DNA of 64,000 bases from Nisaea nitritireducens (GCF_014904795.1 NZ_JACZFS010000016.1:52649-116648); one strand, 5' to 3'; counted from the stretch's first letter, positions 1-8,963 are shown. Numbers and translations: made by a program. Notes: generated by a model not told the origin, from the sequence alone.

Positions 1-202
1 TCAGAAAATTTCAGCACGGCAGCATTCTATCCGTCCGCGCAAACGGCACCGCCGCAAATCAGGCAGAGAAACAGCGGATAGCATATGTGCACGGGAACAA
101 CGCTCCGTTTCTTGCGCGGCATATCCCTCGTATCGATTCAACGATTGAGCACTCCCCCGTCACTCACTAGGCTGTGCGGCAAATTCCAAGGGAGAAAACA
201 CC
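1..202. other. Intergenic start of window, no gene seen
   Basis: No convincing coding sequence lies before the FAD oxidase gene. An open frame beginning near base 85 runs into the oxidase in another frame and has no family resemblance. The only clear signal is the Shine-Dalgarno sequence GGGAGA just before the ATG at 203. Confidence 0.6.
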
Positions 203-1597
203 ATGCAGGCCCGAGAAAGCGCATCAAAGATCGCACCGGTTCTGGATATTCTGAAAGACCGGTTCGCGGATCGGCTCTCGACAGCTCCCGCCGTGCTCGA
301 GCGGCATGGCCAGGACGAGAGTTATCATAAGTCCCTGCCGCCTGAGGGTGTCGTCTTTGCCAACAGCACCGAAGAGGTTGCGGAGGTGGTGAAGCTCTGC
401 GCCGAGCATGGCGTTCCGGTCATACCCTTCGGTACCGGCACCTCCCTCGAAGGCCATATCGGCGCGGTCGCGGGCGGTATCTGCATCGACCTTTCGAACA
501 TGGACAAAGTCCTCGCGGTGAATGCCGAGGATCTGGACTGCCGGGTGCAGGCCGGCGTCACCCGCAAGCAGCTCAACACGCATTTGCGCGACCAGGGCCT
601 GTTCTTCCCGATCGACCCCGGCGCCGACGCCTCCATCGGTGGCATGGCAGCGACCCGCGCTTCCGGCACCAACGCCGTGCGCTACGGTACCATGCGCGAG
701 AACGTACTGTCGCTGACCGTGGTGACGGCAAGTGGCGAGATCATCCGTACCGCCCGCCGGGCCCGCAAATCCTCCGCTGGATACGACCTGACACGGCTTT
801 TCGTCGGCTCTGAAGGCACGCTCGGCGTGATCACCGAAGTTGCGCTCAAGCTCTATGGCATTCCGGAAGCGACCTCCGCCGCCGTCTGCCAGTTCGACGA
901 CCTTGAGAGCGCCGTCAGCACAGTAATCCTGACCATCCAGTCCGGCGTGCCGATGGCCCGCATCGAGCTCCTGAACAGCGACCAGATGGGCGCCTGCATC
1001 CGCTTCTCCAAACTTGAGGGCTACGAGACAAAGCCAACCTTGTTTTTCGAGTTCCACGGCAGCGAGACCGGCGTGAAGGAACAGGCCGAAATGGTCGAGG
1101 GGATCGCCTCCGAATTCGGCGGCAGCGCCTTCCAATGGGCGGAGAAAGCCGAGGACCGGAACAAGCTCTGGGAAGCCCGGCACAACGTCCATTACGCCAT
1201 CAAGTCCATGCGCCCGAACTGCGAGGTGATGGCGACCGATATCTGCGTGCCGATCTCACGGTTGGCGGAAGCCATTCTGGAGGCCCAGAAGGATCTGATC
1301 GAGAACGGCCTGACCGCCGGCATTGTCGGCCATGTCGGCGACGGCAATTTCCATGTCGGCTATTGCATCGATCCGAATAACGCCGAAGAAGTCGCTGCCG
1401 CCAAGGGCCACAACGAACGCATGGTGTTCCGGGCGCTGGAAATGGACGGCACCTGCACCGGAGAGCACGGCGTCGGCCAGGGCAAGATCCGCTACATGGA
1501 AGCCGAACACGGGCTGGCGCTCAACGCCATGCAGGCAATCAAACAGGCACTCGACCCGCAAGGCATCATGAATCCCGGCAAGGTTTTGCCGTCCTGA
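203..1597 (+). CDS. FAD-binding oxidase, D-lactate dehydrogenase / glycolate oxidase GlcD type
   Basis: Flavoprotein of the FAD-linked oxidase C family that oxidises a 2-hydroxy acid, most likely D-lactate or glycolate, and passes electrons to quinone or cytochrome. The PCMH-type FAD domain is visible from PFGTGTSLEGH (residues about 75-85) through DPGADASIGGMAAT. The C-terminal cap carries HVGDGNFH, which supplies metal/substrate-binding histidines in this family, followed by GEHGVGQGK and the usual ending NPGKVLP. Its 464 residues match single-subunit bacterial D-lactate dehydrogenases. The ATG at 203 is preceded by GGGAGA. An MDR reductase gene follows after 32 bases on the same strand, so the two are probably cotranscribed. 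The substrate cannot be read from sequence. Confidence 0.9.
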   Translation: MQARESASKIAPVLDILKDRFADRLSTAPAVLERHGQDESYHKSLPPEGVVFANSTEEVAEVVKLCAEHGVPVIPFGTGTSLEGHIGAVAGGICIDLSNMDKVLAVNAEDLDCRVQAGVTRKQLNTHLRDQGLFFPIDPGADASIGGMAATRASGTNAVRYGTMRENVLSLTVVTASGEIIRTARRARKSSAGYDLTRLFVGSEGTLGVITEVALKLYGIPEATSAAVCQFDDLESAVSTVILTIQSGVPMARIELLNSDQMGACIRFSKLEGYETKPTLFFEFHGSETGVKEQAEMVEGIASEFGGSAFQWAEKAEDRNKLWEARHNVHYAIKSMRPNCEVMATDICVPISRLAEAILEAQKDLIENGLTAGIVGHVGDGNFHVGYCIDPNNAEEVAAAKGHNERMVFRALEMDGTCTGEHGVGQGKIRYMEAEHGLALNAMQAIKQALDPQGIMNPGKVLPS

Positions 1598-1629
1598 GCC
1601 GTCACACGTTCCCAAACAGCGAGACAGAC

Positions 1630-2655
1630 ATGTCCCAGCCGACCGGCACCATGAAAGCCATCGAGGCCTCGGCCTTCTCCATCGACAGCCTGAGCCTTGT
1701 GGAACGGCCGGTGCCAATTCCCCGGCGCGGCGAAGTCCTGATCCGGGTGAATGCCGTCACCCTGAACTACCGCGACCTGGCCGTGCTCGGCGGCACCTAC
1801 ATGCCGACCCTGCCGATGCCTTATGTGCCCTGCTCCGATTGCTGCGGCACCGTCGTTGCTCTGGGTGAGGATGTCAGTCTCTTCAAGGAAGGCGACCGGG
1901 TCGTGCCCTGCTACATACAGGGCTGGCGGGACGGCAAGGTAACCCAGCAACAGCGCACAAAGCAGACTCTCGGTGGGCCGCTTCCCGGCGTGCTGCGGGA
2001 ATATATCGCCGTCCCCGCTGACGAGGTCATCCCGGCCCCGGCCAATCTCAGCGATGCCGAGGCGGCGACGCTTCCCATAGCCGCCCTCACCGCCTGGACA
2101 TGCCTTGAACAGGGCGGCCTGAAAAGTGGCGACCGGGTTCTGGTGGAAGGCACCGGCGGCGTTGCGCTGTTCGCCCTGCAACTCGCCAAGGCAGCGGGTG
2201 CTGAGGTCGTCGCCCTCACCTCCACCGCCGAGAAGGCCGATATGCTGAAGAAGCTCGGCGCCGATCACGTGATCAATTACCGCGAGGTGCCGGAATGGGG
2301 AGCAGCGGTAAAAGAGGCAACCGGCGGGCACGGGGCCGACATCATCGTTGAAACCACCGGAAGCACACTTGCCCAGTCCTTCGCGGCCGTTGCCTTCGGC
2401 GGCTTTATCGGCGTGATCGGGTTTGTCGGTGGCGCGGAAGTGCCGTTGAACGTGTTGCAGCTCATAGGCCCCAATGTGCGGATGGAAGGCGTCGTGGTCG
2501 GCTCCCAGGCCGGGCTGCGCGATCTCGCCCGGGCGATGGACCTGCACGGCATCAAGCCCGTGATCGACAGCACATTCCGTCTTGAAAAAGCCGCCGATGC
2601 CTTCCGACACATGAAGCAGGCCGGACATATCGGCAAGATCGTCGTCTCGCTTTAA
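1630..2655 (+). CDS. MDR-family NAD(P)-dependent alcohol dehydrogenase / quinone oxidoreductase
   Basis: Medium-chain dehydrogenase/reductase of 341 residues. The N-terminal GroES-like domain contains PYVPCSDCCGTVVALGEDV, and the Rossmann fold follows around residues 165-260 with the nucleotide-binding loop EGTGGVALFALQLAKAAGA. The catalytic-zinc ligands of classical alcohol dehydrogenases are not evident, so a zinc-independent quinone-reductase-like enzyme is more likely. It follows the FAD oxidase closely and ends at a strong bidirectional hairpin (2674-2712). Both genes may handle related hydroxy or carbonyl compounds, but the specific substrate is unknown. Confidence 0.85.
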   Translation: MSQPTGTMKAIEASAFSIDSLSLVERPVPIPRRGEVLIRVNAVTLNYRDLAVLGGTYMPTLPMPYVPCSDCCGTVVALGEDVSLFKEGDRVVPCYIQGWRDGKVTQQQRTKQTLGGPLPGVLREYIAVPADEVIPAPANLSDAEAATLPIAALTAWTCLEQGGLKSGDRVLVEGTGGVALFALQLAKAAGAEVVALTSTAEKADMLKKLGADHVINYREVPEWGAAVKEATGGHGADIIVETTGSTLAQSFAAVAFGGFIGVIGFVGGAEVPLNVLQLIGPNVRMEGVVVGSQAGLRDLARAMDLHGIKPVIDSTFRLEKAADAFRHMKQAGHIGKIVVSL

Positions 2656-2673
2656 ACCGGATATCTGAGCATG

Positions 2674-2712
2674 AAAAAGGCCGCCTCCGGACTGGAAGGC
2701 GGCCTTCTCTTT
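2674..2712. terminator. Bidirectional intrinsic terminator between converging genes
   Basis: A perfect 10-bp stem (AAGGCCGCCT, 2677-2686, with AGGCGGCCTT, 2697-2706) closes a 10-base loop. It has an A-run on the left flank and a pyrimidine/T-rich right flank. It lies between the MDR gene on the plus strand and hupE on the minus strand, so it can stop transcription from both sides. Confidence 0.85.
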
Positions 2713-2727
2713 AAATCCATGAAACGG

Positions 2728-3321
2728 TCAGGCCAGCATCAGACCAAAACCAGCGGCGGCAGTCAGGCCGCCGGCGCCGCGCATTGCGGCCGTAGCCAGA
2801 GCGGCGCGCTCAGAGAACAGCTTTTCCGCCAGTACACCGGCACCGAGACCTGCAACATGCAGCAGCGCGGTCGCGGCAACGAAACCGGCGCCATAGGCAA
2901 GCGCCGTCGCGCCGCCGATTTCACCACCATGGGCGTGTCCGTGGAACAGCGAGAAGGCGCCGACCACAACCGCACCGACAGTTGCCGGAAGCTTCACCGC
3001 GCAGGCAACCAGCAGGCCGAGCGCGACGACAGAGGCGAGGATCGCAGGCTCAACGAACGGCAAGGCCACGCCCGACAGTGCAAACCCGAAGCCCAACACC
3101 ATGCAGCCGACAAAGGCGAGCGGCACACCAACCAGCGCCCGGCCACCCATCTGGAAAGCCCAGATCCCGACCACCAGCATTGCCAGGACATGATCCGCCC
3201 CGAGCATCGGGTGCGACAGACCGGCGGCGAAAGAGCCATGCTCTGCCGGGTTAAGATGCGCAAGTGAGGGGGATGCGCTGGCAACAAGGATTGCGGCGCC
3301 AAGAGATAAGGCTTTAATCAT
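2728..3321 (-). CDS. hupE: HupE/UreJ family membrane protein, probable nickel/cobalt permease
   Basis: Small integral membrane protein of 197 residues from the ATG at 3321. That start is chosen because AAGGATC lies 6-9 bases upstream and a signal-peptide-like N-terminus follows (MIKALSLGAAILVASASPSLA). A longer frame to 3387 lacks these features. The family signature HPMLGADHVLAMLVVGIWA is present near residue 37, as is a later histidine-rich FHGHAHGG; both are characteristic of HupE/UreJ, which are thought to import nickel for urease or hydrogenase. About six membrane segments are visible. No urease or hydrogenase genes are in the window, so the metal-import role rests on family only. Confidence 0.88.
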   Translation of the reverse strand: MIKALSLGAAILVASASPSLAHLNPAEHGSFAAGLSHPMLGADHVLAMLVVGIWAFQMGGRALVGVPLAFVGCMVLGFGFALSGVALPFVEPAILASVVALGLLVACAVKLPATVGAVVVGAFSLFHGHAHGGEIGGATALAYGAGFVAATALLHVAGLGAGVLAEKLFSERAALATAAMRGAGGLTAAAGFGLMLA

Positions 3322-3421
3322 GTCTGTGATCCTTTGATGAAGTCGATCATGCGCCCCTGATTGGGTCGCGCATTCCGACGGTCGCACACATGGTTAACGA
3401 AGCCAAGAGGCCCCCTTCCCG

Positions 3422-3916
3422 ATGTCCGACACCCTTCCCGAAATCCGCGCCATTCTCGAAGCCTCCCCTTATGCCTACGAGATTATGGAGTGCGATCCAG
3501 AGCTCGCCGACACGGCCGTATTTTGTGAACGCTATGGCAAGGCACCGGAAGATTCGGCGAACACGATTCTGGTCCGCTCCAAGACGGGCGATCTGAAATA
3601 CGCCGCCTGCGTGGTGCTGGCGACGCACCGGCTGGACGTGAACAAGGTGGTGCGGAAGAAACTGGAGGCCCGAAAGGTGTCCTTCGCCAGCGCGGAGGAG
3701 ACGAAGGAGCTGACCGGTCAGGAAATCGGCGGCGTCACGGCGCTGGGGCTTCCGGCGGATCTGCCGCTCTGGATCGATGCGGACGTGATGGCGCGGAAAG
3801 AGATCATCCTCGGCGGCGGCAACCGATCCTCGAAGCTGATCGTCGATCCGAAATTGCTGCTGGACCAGCCTTGTGCGGAAGTCGTCGAGGGACTGGCAAA
3901 CCCCATCGCTCTTTAG
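3422..3916 (+). CDS. YbaK/EbsC family aminoacyl-tRNA deacylase
   Basis: Single-domain protein of 164 residues in the YbaK/ProX family, which hydrolyses mischarged aminoacyl-tRNAs such as Cys-tRNA(Pro) or Ala-tRNA(Pro) in trans. The conserved motif TGQEIGGVTALGLP (residues about 100-113) and the core LATHRLDVNKVVRKKL are present, with the typical C-terminal GGGNRSSKLIVDP. The ATG at 3422 overlaps the start of the recognisable domain. It stands alone between hupE and a dispersed palindrome. The tRNA substrate cannot be assigned within the family. Confidence 0.85.
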   Translation: MSDTLPEIRAILEASPYAYEIMECDPELADTAVFCERYGKAPEDSANTILVRSKTGDLKYAACVVLATHRLDVNKVVRKKLEARKVSFASAEETKELTGQEIGGVTALGLPADLPLWIDADVMARKEIILGGGNRSSKLIVDPKLLLDQPCAEVVEGLANPIAL

Positions 3917-3937
3917 TCTTGAATCTTATCCTGGGTC

Positions 3938-4018
3938 GTCATTCCCGCGAACGCGGGAACCCAGGGATCAAGGGCATAGCTCTATGATTTCCGGGTCCCC
4001 ACCTGCGTGCGGATGACG
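3938..4018. repeat. Dispersed palindromic repeat, copy 1
   Basis: Starts with GTCATTCCCGCG and an immediate hairpin (CCCGCGAACGCGGG), and ends with a diverged inverted copy (GTGCGGATGACGTC). Related elements lie at about 17779-17882, 18407-18527 and 25417-25507, all in intergenic sequence. This is the chromosomal mosaic/REP-like class common in alphaproteobacteria. Confidence 0.75.
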
Positions 4019-4124
4019 TCTGTTATTGAGCGAGCGACAAGCATCAGGGACGGAAAGTCGCCGTGAGGGCAGCCCGTTCAATCCGGCACACTTATTCTGC
4101 TCATAGCCAATTCGGGGGGCGATC

Positions 4125-5375
4125 ATGGAAATCGACTGGCATGCAGAGCGCACGGATCTGGCCAACCTCGCTGTGCTCGACACCGAACATACGGCTGAGC
4201 CCATCGATCTCGTCGCTGTCCGGGCGTACCGGTTAGGCCGGGTCCGGGCCGAGATGAAAAAGCGCGGCATTGCCGCCTGTCTGCTTTTCGATCAGGTCAA
4301 TATCCGCTACGCCACCGGCGCCCGGAATATGCAGATCTTCAGCTCCCGCAACACCGGACGCTACCTGCTGCTGACCGAGCACGACGCTATCCTCTACGAG
4401 TTCACCGGCGCCATGCATCTGGCGGACGGACTGGAGACCCTGACGGACGTGCGGCCGGCTATCACCGCGAGCTTCGTCGCCGCTGGCGAGAAGATCGCTG
4501 AGCGGGAGAAATTATGGGCGCGCGAGACCGCAGCGGCACTGAAAGAGCTGGTCGGCGATAAATCCACCATCGGCATCGAGCGGGTCAATGCAGGTGCGGC
4601 GGCGGCACTGGCGGCGGAGGGGTTCCGTCTCATCGACGCACAGGAACCGGTTGAAATGGCCCGGGCGATCAAATCAGCCGAAGAGATGAAATGCGTCCGC
4701 GCGTCCCTTCGCGCAACGGAGATCGGTGTTGGCAGGCTGCGCGCGGCCATCCGCCCCGGCCTTACCGAGAACGCACTCTGGTCGGTGCTGCATCAGGCGA
4801 TCATCGAACAGGACGGGGATTATGTGGAAACGCGGCTGCTGAATTCCGGACCCCGGACCAATCCCTGGTTCCAGGAGACCGGCATGCGCGTGATCGGCGA
4901 GAACGAGTTGATCGCACTCGATACGGATGTGGTCGGCTGCCACGGCTATTACGCCGATTTCTCCCGCACCTTCCATTCCGGCCCGGATAAACCGAGCGAA
5001 ACCCAGCGCACGCTCTACAAGACCGCGCATGAGCAAATCCATCACAACATGGCGATCATCAAGCCGGGCATGACCTTCCGGGACTATTCAGAGCAGGCCT
5101 GGGACATCCCCGAGAAATATTTCGCCAACCGATATTACCTCTCGTCGCACGGTGTCGGCATGACCGGGGAATATCCCTATCTCTACCACCGCGCCGACTT
5201 CCCGGACGCCGGTTATGACGGAGTGATCGAACCCGGCATGACTCTTTGCGTCGAGAGTTTCATCGGCAAAGAGAACGGCGGCGAAGGCGTCAAGCTGGAG
5301 CAGCAGGTGCTGGTCACCAAAACCGGGATCGAATTGCTCTCGCAGTTTCCCTTCGAGGACGCATTGCTGGCCTGA
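4125..5375 (+). CDS. M24 family protein closely resembling DMSP lyase DddP
   Basis: Creatinase/aminopeptidase-P (pita-bread) fold protein of 416 residues. The middle region matches DddP strongly from memory, for example ETRLLNSGPRTNPWFQE. The metal-binding residues expected for the fold are all present: D268, D278, H342, E377 and E392, and the extra DddP aspartate corresponds to D266. DddP cleaves dimethylsulfoniopropionate to DMS and acrylate. At the position of the DddP catalytic aspartate (HGVG-x-x-D in Roseobacter enzymes) this protein has glycine, G348 (HGVGMTG). It is therefore either a DddP paralogue with another activity or an M24 hydrolase of unknown substrate. The gene stands alone and abuts a convergent gene. 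Confidence 0.8.
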   Translation: MEIDWHAERTDLANLAVLDTEHTAEPIDLVAVRAYRLGRVRAEMKKRGIAACLLFDQVNIRYATGARNMQIFSSRNTGRYLLLTEHDAILYEFTGAMHLADGLETLTDVRPAITASFVAAGEKIAEREKLWARETAAALKELVGDKSTIGIERVNAGAAAALAAEGFRLIDAQEPVEMARAIKSAEEMKCVRASLRATEIGVGRLRAAIRPGLTENALWSVLHQAIIEQDGDYVETRLLNSGPRTNPWFQETGMRVIGENELIALDTDVVGCHGYYADFSRTFHSGPDKPSETQRTLYKTAHEQIHHNMAIIKPGMTFRDYSEQAWDIPEKYFANRYYLSSHGVGMTGEYPYLYHRADFPDAGYDGVIEPGMTLCVESFIGKENGGEGVKLEQQVLVTKTGIELLSQFPFEDALLA

Positions 5376-6191
5376 TCAGGCAGTATGAAGATCCAGCGAT
5401 CCCGCACCATGGATCGGTCCATTTCCCGGCGTCTGCACGAGGACCGATAGCCGGTCAGTGGGCATGCTGGCGGCGCTGCCCGGGATCCGGAGTGTATCCG
5501 CCTTGCCGTCCCAGTGGCCGAGCGACCGATAGAACCGGACCACGGCGAAGTCCTCCAGCGTACGGCCCCGGTTCTCCCCGCGTGGGACTTCAGTCACGTG
5601 ACGGTCGTCGCTGCCGACGAGAAAAAGCTCGGCGTCCGTATAGTCGGCACCCTGCTCCGCATCCAACAGCAGCTCGAAATCCGCGCCGTCCCGGTTGAGC
5701 GTGACGGCAAGACCGGGCCCACCGCGCTGCGCCCGTCGCCGTTCCAGTTCCTGCAACACGATTGAGCGACGCGAGCCGACCAGATCCGCCTCACCGTCGA
5801 TGACCAGTTGCGGCGTATAGATCGTGCGGAGCTTCATCGCATGACCATAGCGCCGCTGCCGGTCGCTCATCTCCTTGGAGGAGAACGGGTCTTCCCAGCC
5901 GATGTAGTTCCAGTAATCGACATGGTAGGCGAGCGCGATTACGTCCGGCTCTTTCGCCAACTCGCCGAGCAGTTCATCCGCCGGCGGACAGGACGAGCAG
6001 CCTTGACTGGTAAAGAGCTCCAGGACAATCGGACCGGATCGGCGGGTTGCCGCCATCACGGGCCGGGTGGGGCGCGCCAGGGCCGCAAGGCCGAGGGCGC
6101 CGGCGGCGGCGATGCCGCCCAGAATGGTGCGTCGCGTGGTCATCATGGGAGAAGAGGATACGGGCGCTTTCATCCCGGCCCGAATCAACAC
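5376..6191 (-). CDS. DUF1223 thioredoxin-like protein, exported
   Basis: Secreted DUF1223 protein of up to 271 residues. A Tat-like signal (TTRRTILGG followed by a hydrophobic stretch ending in VMA) is seen near residues 18-47. The true start could therefore be one of the internal ATGs at residues 7, 16 or 17 rather than 6191. The mature part begins with VLELFTSQGCSSCPPADELL, the thioredoxin-like CxxC of the family. The biochemical role of the family is not established. Its stop codon abuts that of the M24 gene inside the palindrome CCTGATCAGG (5371-5380). Confidence 0.8.
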   Translation of the reverse strand: MLIRAGMKAPVSSSPMMTTRRTILGGIAAAGALGLAALARPTRPVMAATRRSGPIVLELFTSQGCSSCPPADELLGELAKEPDVIALAYHVDYWNYIGWEDPFSSKEMSDRQRRYGHAMKLRTIYTPQLVIDGEADLVGSRRSIVLQELERRRAQRGGPGLAVTLNRDGADFELLLDAEQGADYTDAELFLVGSDDRHVTEVPRGENRGRTLEDFAVVRFYRSLGHWDGKADTLRIPGSAASMPTDRLSVLVQTPGNGPIHGAGSLDLHTA

Positions 6192-6220
6192 CCGTCACGG
6201 GCGGGTGACTGAAGCCGGTC

Positions 6221-6780
6221 TCAGAGACTGAGATTGAACGCCACCGAAACCCGTGTGCCGTCTCCGTTTTAGCGGGTCACACCGTACAGCCATTGATGCC
6301 CATTTTGACGCGTGGTGCGTACATCAGGGGCAAGGCCCCGCGCGGATCGTTGAACTCGAGCGCCCCACCCAAGGTTTCACCACCGGCAATCCCGCCATCG
6401 TCAGCATAAAAACAGGCGGACCAGAAGGCGCCCGGGTGATAGTGCGCATGGTTTCCCATGCCCTTGCCGTTGATATTGGCCCAGGCCGTCACTTTCCATT
6501 TCAGCGGATCACGTGTGAGCTGACCCGTGGAGAAATCCAGCGAGGCCTTGTTGGCGACTTGCTGCAAAGCATGCGCCAGAGCCTCGCCCTCATCCCCAGC
6601 CCATTGCAGGAAATCGTGGCCTGACTGCCAGCCTCCGTCATTGCTGTGGCTGACACCCGCATCCTGGCGCGACCGGGCCCGGATGGTGTCAGCCAGCCGA
6701 GCCACGTCGGCCTGACGGCGGAACGGCTTGACCACGATCAGCGGGGTGGCGAACAGGAACTCGGTTTTCATGGGTGTCAT
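6221..6780 (-). pseudogene. TIGR02466-type 2OG-Fe(II) oxygenase gene with damaged 3' end
   Basis: The frame begins at ATG 6780 or 6771 (MKTEFLFATPLIVVKPF) and matches putative 2OG-Fe(II) oxygenases. It contains NHAHYHPGAFWSACFYAD, which includes the first metal-binding histidine region, and GGALEFNDPRGALPLMYAP. It then stops at 6277-6279 after GINGCTV. The family C-terminus is still readable in another frame just downstream: GDGTRVSVAFNLSL and a stop at 6221-6223. The segment that should carry the second iron-binding histidine (FPSWLxHxV in relatives) is missing. The simplest reading is a frameshifting deletion of about 25 codons. A shortened protein of about 163 residues could still be made but would lack the full metal site. 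Confidence 0.75.
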
Positions 6781-6917
6781 CCGTGCGACAAGAGAACGGA
6801 AACCCATTAACGGAGCCCGGCCCGTCAGCCCGGTTAAGAATTGTGAATAATGGTTACAGGGCCCTGGAGGCCGACACCGGAGCACCCGATGAACCTAGCG
6901 GCTCCGCCACTGTCCGT

Positions 6918-8963
6918 TCATGCTTTTCTCAGAAAATTGACGCAATCGGCCTCTGGAATCGGGCGGCTGAAGAGATAACCCTGGAACTGGCTACAACCAA
7001 GCGCGATCAAGGCATCCCGCTGTGGGATCGTTTCGACGAACTCCGCCACGATAGCGACGCCCCGCTTCTGACCCAGCGCCGCAATGCTCCGGATGATGTC
7101 GGCATTTGCTTCATTCACCAGCACATCGCGTGTGAGCGATCCATCTATCTTGATTGCACCGACCTCGAAGCGCCTGAGATAGAGCAGCGAGGAATACCCC
7201 ATGCCAAAATCATCCATGGCAAGGCGGACGCCGATCTCCATCAGCCCGCGGAAGGCGTCATCAACCTGCTGATTGTCCGGAATCGCTTGAGATTCGGTAA
7301 CTTCCAGCTCGATCTCACACGGCGAGAGTCCGTTCCGTTCCAGCGCCCGGGAGACCCTTTTCGGCAAGTCCGGATCGGTGAGCTGCATCGGCGAAATGTT
7401 GAACGCCATGGTCAATTCCTCATAACCGAGCGCGTTCAGTCGGGCTTTGCACGCACAAGCCTCGTCGATAACCCAGGCACCGAGTTCGTTGATCATGTCG
7501 CCATCCTCTGCCAGCGTCACCGCCAGAATCGGAGAAAGCGGGCCGTGCTGTCGATGCGTCCAGCGCAGCAGCGCCTCGAAGCCGACCACCGTTTCCTGTC
7601 CATCCAGCTTCGGCTGGTAATGCAGCTCCAGATCGCCGCGTGCGATGGCCTGTTTCAGTTCGCCGAGCAAGCCGCGCGCGATGACGCCGGTATCGTCTTG
7701 CCTGTGGATCACCGGCGAGCGCTTCTTCTCTTCCATGATGGCTGATGCGGCTTTTTGCACCAGCTCCGACTGGCGCGCCGCGCGCTGGCGTTCGGCCATT
7801 CGCACGAACGGCAGGTAGAGGAACGTGCTGAGCCCGATCAAGACGCATTGCAGCGCCGCGCCGTGCCAGGATCCGGTCACCATCCAGCCGGAAATTAGTG
7901 GCGGTGTGGTCCAGGGCACGCGGGTGTCGGCAAACGAGATCATCCCGGCCTCGATTGCGCCGACAGAAATCAGGGTGGCAAGCAGCGGCACGCCGATGAA
8001 AGGCAGCAAATATAAGGGGTTTAGCACCACCGGAAGCCCGAACAGAACAACCTCGTTGATATTGAACAGGGACGGGATCAGGGCCAGCCGCGCGACCCGG
8101 ACCTGGCCGCCTTCGCGCACACTCAGCATGATGGAAAACAGCAATCCGAGCGTACAACCGGAGCCGCCGAGCAAGATGAAGGTATCAAATAGCGGCCGGT
8201 ATCCGCGGGCGGATGAGTAGGCCTCACCAAGGGGGGCAAACAACAAACCCTCGACGGAACTCAGCACCAGCGTGCCATGCGCACCGAAAAACCAGGTAAT
8301 CTGGTTTATCAGGCTGGCGAGAATGGTGGACGACCAAATACCGGAACTGAGGATCGATTCAAAAAACAGAACCGGGTCCGGCAGCCAGGCAGACATTTCT
8401 TTCGCCAGAGCGAGTGTGACCAGAGTGGCGAGCGCCGCCGAGGTGACAGGCAGACACGAACGTACCGCCTGGAAAAAGACCACATCGGTATCGAAGGTCA
8501 AATAGTGCGACCAGGAGATCTGCCATCGCGACATCGCGTGCAGAATAATGCCTGTGCCAAGTCCGATCAGGATGCAGGCCGGCATTGCGCCATAACTGAA
8601 TCCGTCTGCCAGGCTGTCGCCGCTGATGAAAATATAGAGCATGAAATTCACCAGTGCGGAGAACCCCACGGCAATCGACTGCATCGGTTCGCGGTCAGCC
8701 GTCCGGCGCGACAAACGTCGATGAACGAACACCGCAACCGCAATGGCTGTTCCGACGCCCCAGGCTGCCAAACAGGCCTCGACCGCAAGCGCAACCGCTG
8801 CTTGCCAGCGGGGACCGAAGAGATCCGCCATGGCGGCGTGATAGCCGGGCACCGGCAGATATCGCAGCAGGTCAGCCAGCACCCGGAAAAAGGTCAGGGG
8901 CAACAGAGTGATGAAAGAGTCGCGGATGGCGAACAGATAGAGACGCACGGTATCACGCAACAT
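6918..8963 (-). CDS. PTS EIIC-like permease domain fused to EAL phosphodiesterase
   Basis: Membrane protein of 681 residues. The first ~400 residues are an EIIC domain of the lactose/cellobiose PTS type, with the loop GAHGTLVLSS, the glutamate motif FNINEVVLFGLPVVLNP and VPWTTPP. Residues about 430-681 form an EAL domain: EALLRW (E463), FNISPMQL, ELEVTES, DDFGMGYSS and IKIDGS. All canonical residues for c-di-GMP hydrolysis seem present. No EIIA or EIIB genes are nearby, so the EIIC part probably senses a sugar rather than transporting it with phosphorylation. No GGDEF domain is fused. The gene stands alone. This architecture exists in databases, but its ligand is not known to me. Confidence 0.88.
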   Translation of the reverse strand: MLRDTVRLYLFAIRDSFITLLPLTFFRVLADLLRYLPVPGYHAAMADLFGPRWQAAVALAVEACLAAWGVGTAIAVAVFVHRRLSRRTADREPMQSIAVGFSALVNFMLYIFISGDSLADGFSYGAMPACILIGLGTGIILHAMSRWQISWSHYLTFDTDVVFFQAVRSCLPVTSAALATLVTLALAKEMSAWLPDPVLFFESILSSGIWSSTILASLINQITWFFGAHGTLVLSSVEGLLFAPLGEAYSSARGYRPLFDTFILLGGSGCTLGLLFSIMLSVREGGQVRVARLALIPSLFNINEVVLFGLPVVLNPLYLLPFIGVPLLATLISVGAIEAGMISFADTRVPWTTPPLISGWMVTGSWHGAALQCVLIGLSTFLYLPFVRMAERQRAARQSELVQKAASAIMEEKKRSPVIHRQDDTGVIARGLLGELKQAIARGDLELHYQPKLDGQETVVGFEALLRWTHRQHGPLSPILAVTLAEDGDMINELGAWVIDEACACKARLNALGYEELTMAFNISPMQLTDPDLPKRVSRALERNGLSPCEIELEVTESQAIPDNQQVDDAFRGLMEIGVRLAMDDFGMGYSSLLYLRRFEVGAIKIDGSLTRDVLVNEANADIIRSIAALGQKRGVAIVAEFVETIPQRDALIALGCSQFQGYLFSRPIPEADCVNFLRKA

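Noticed and set aside
2671..3267. A plus-strand frame of 198 codons overlapping hupE
   Set aside because: It starts inside the terminator hairpin and runs antisense to a clear HupE sequence.
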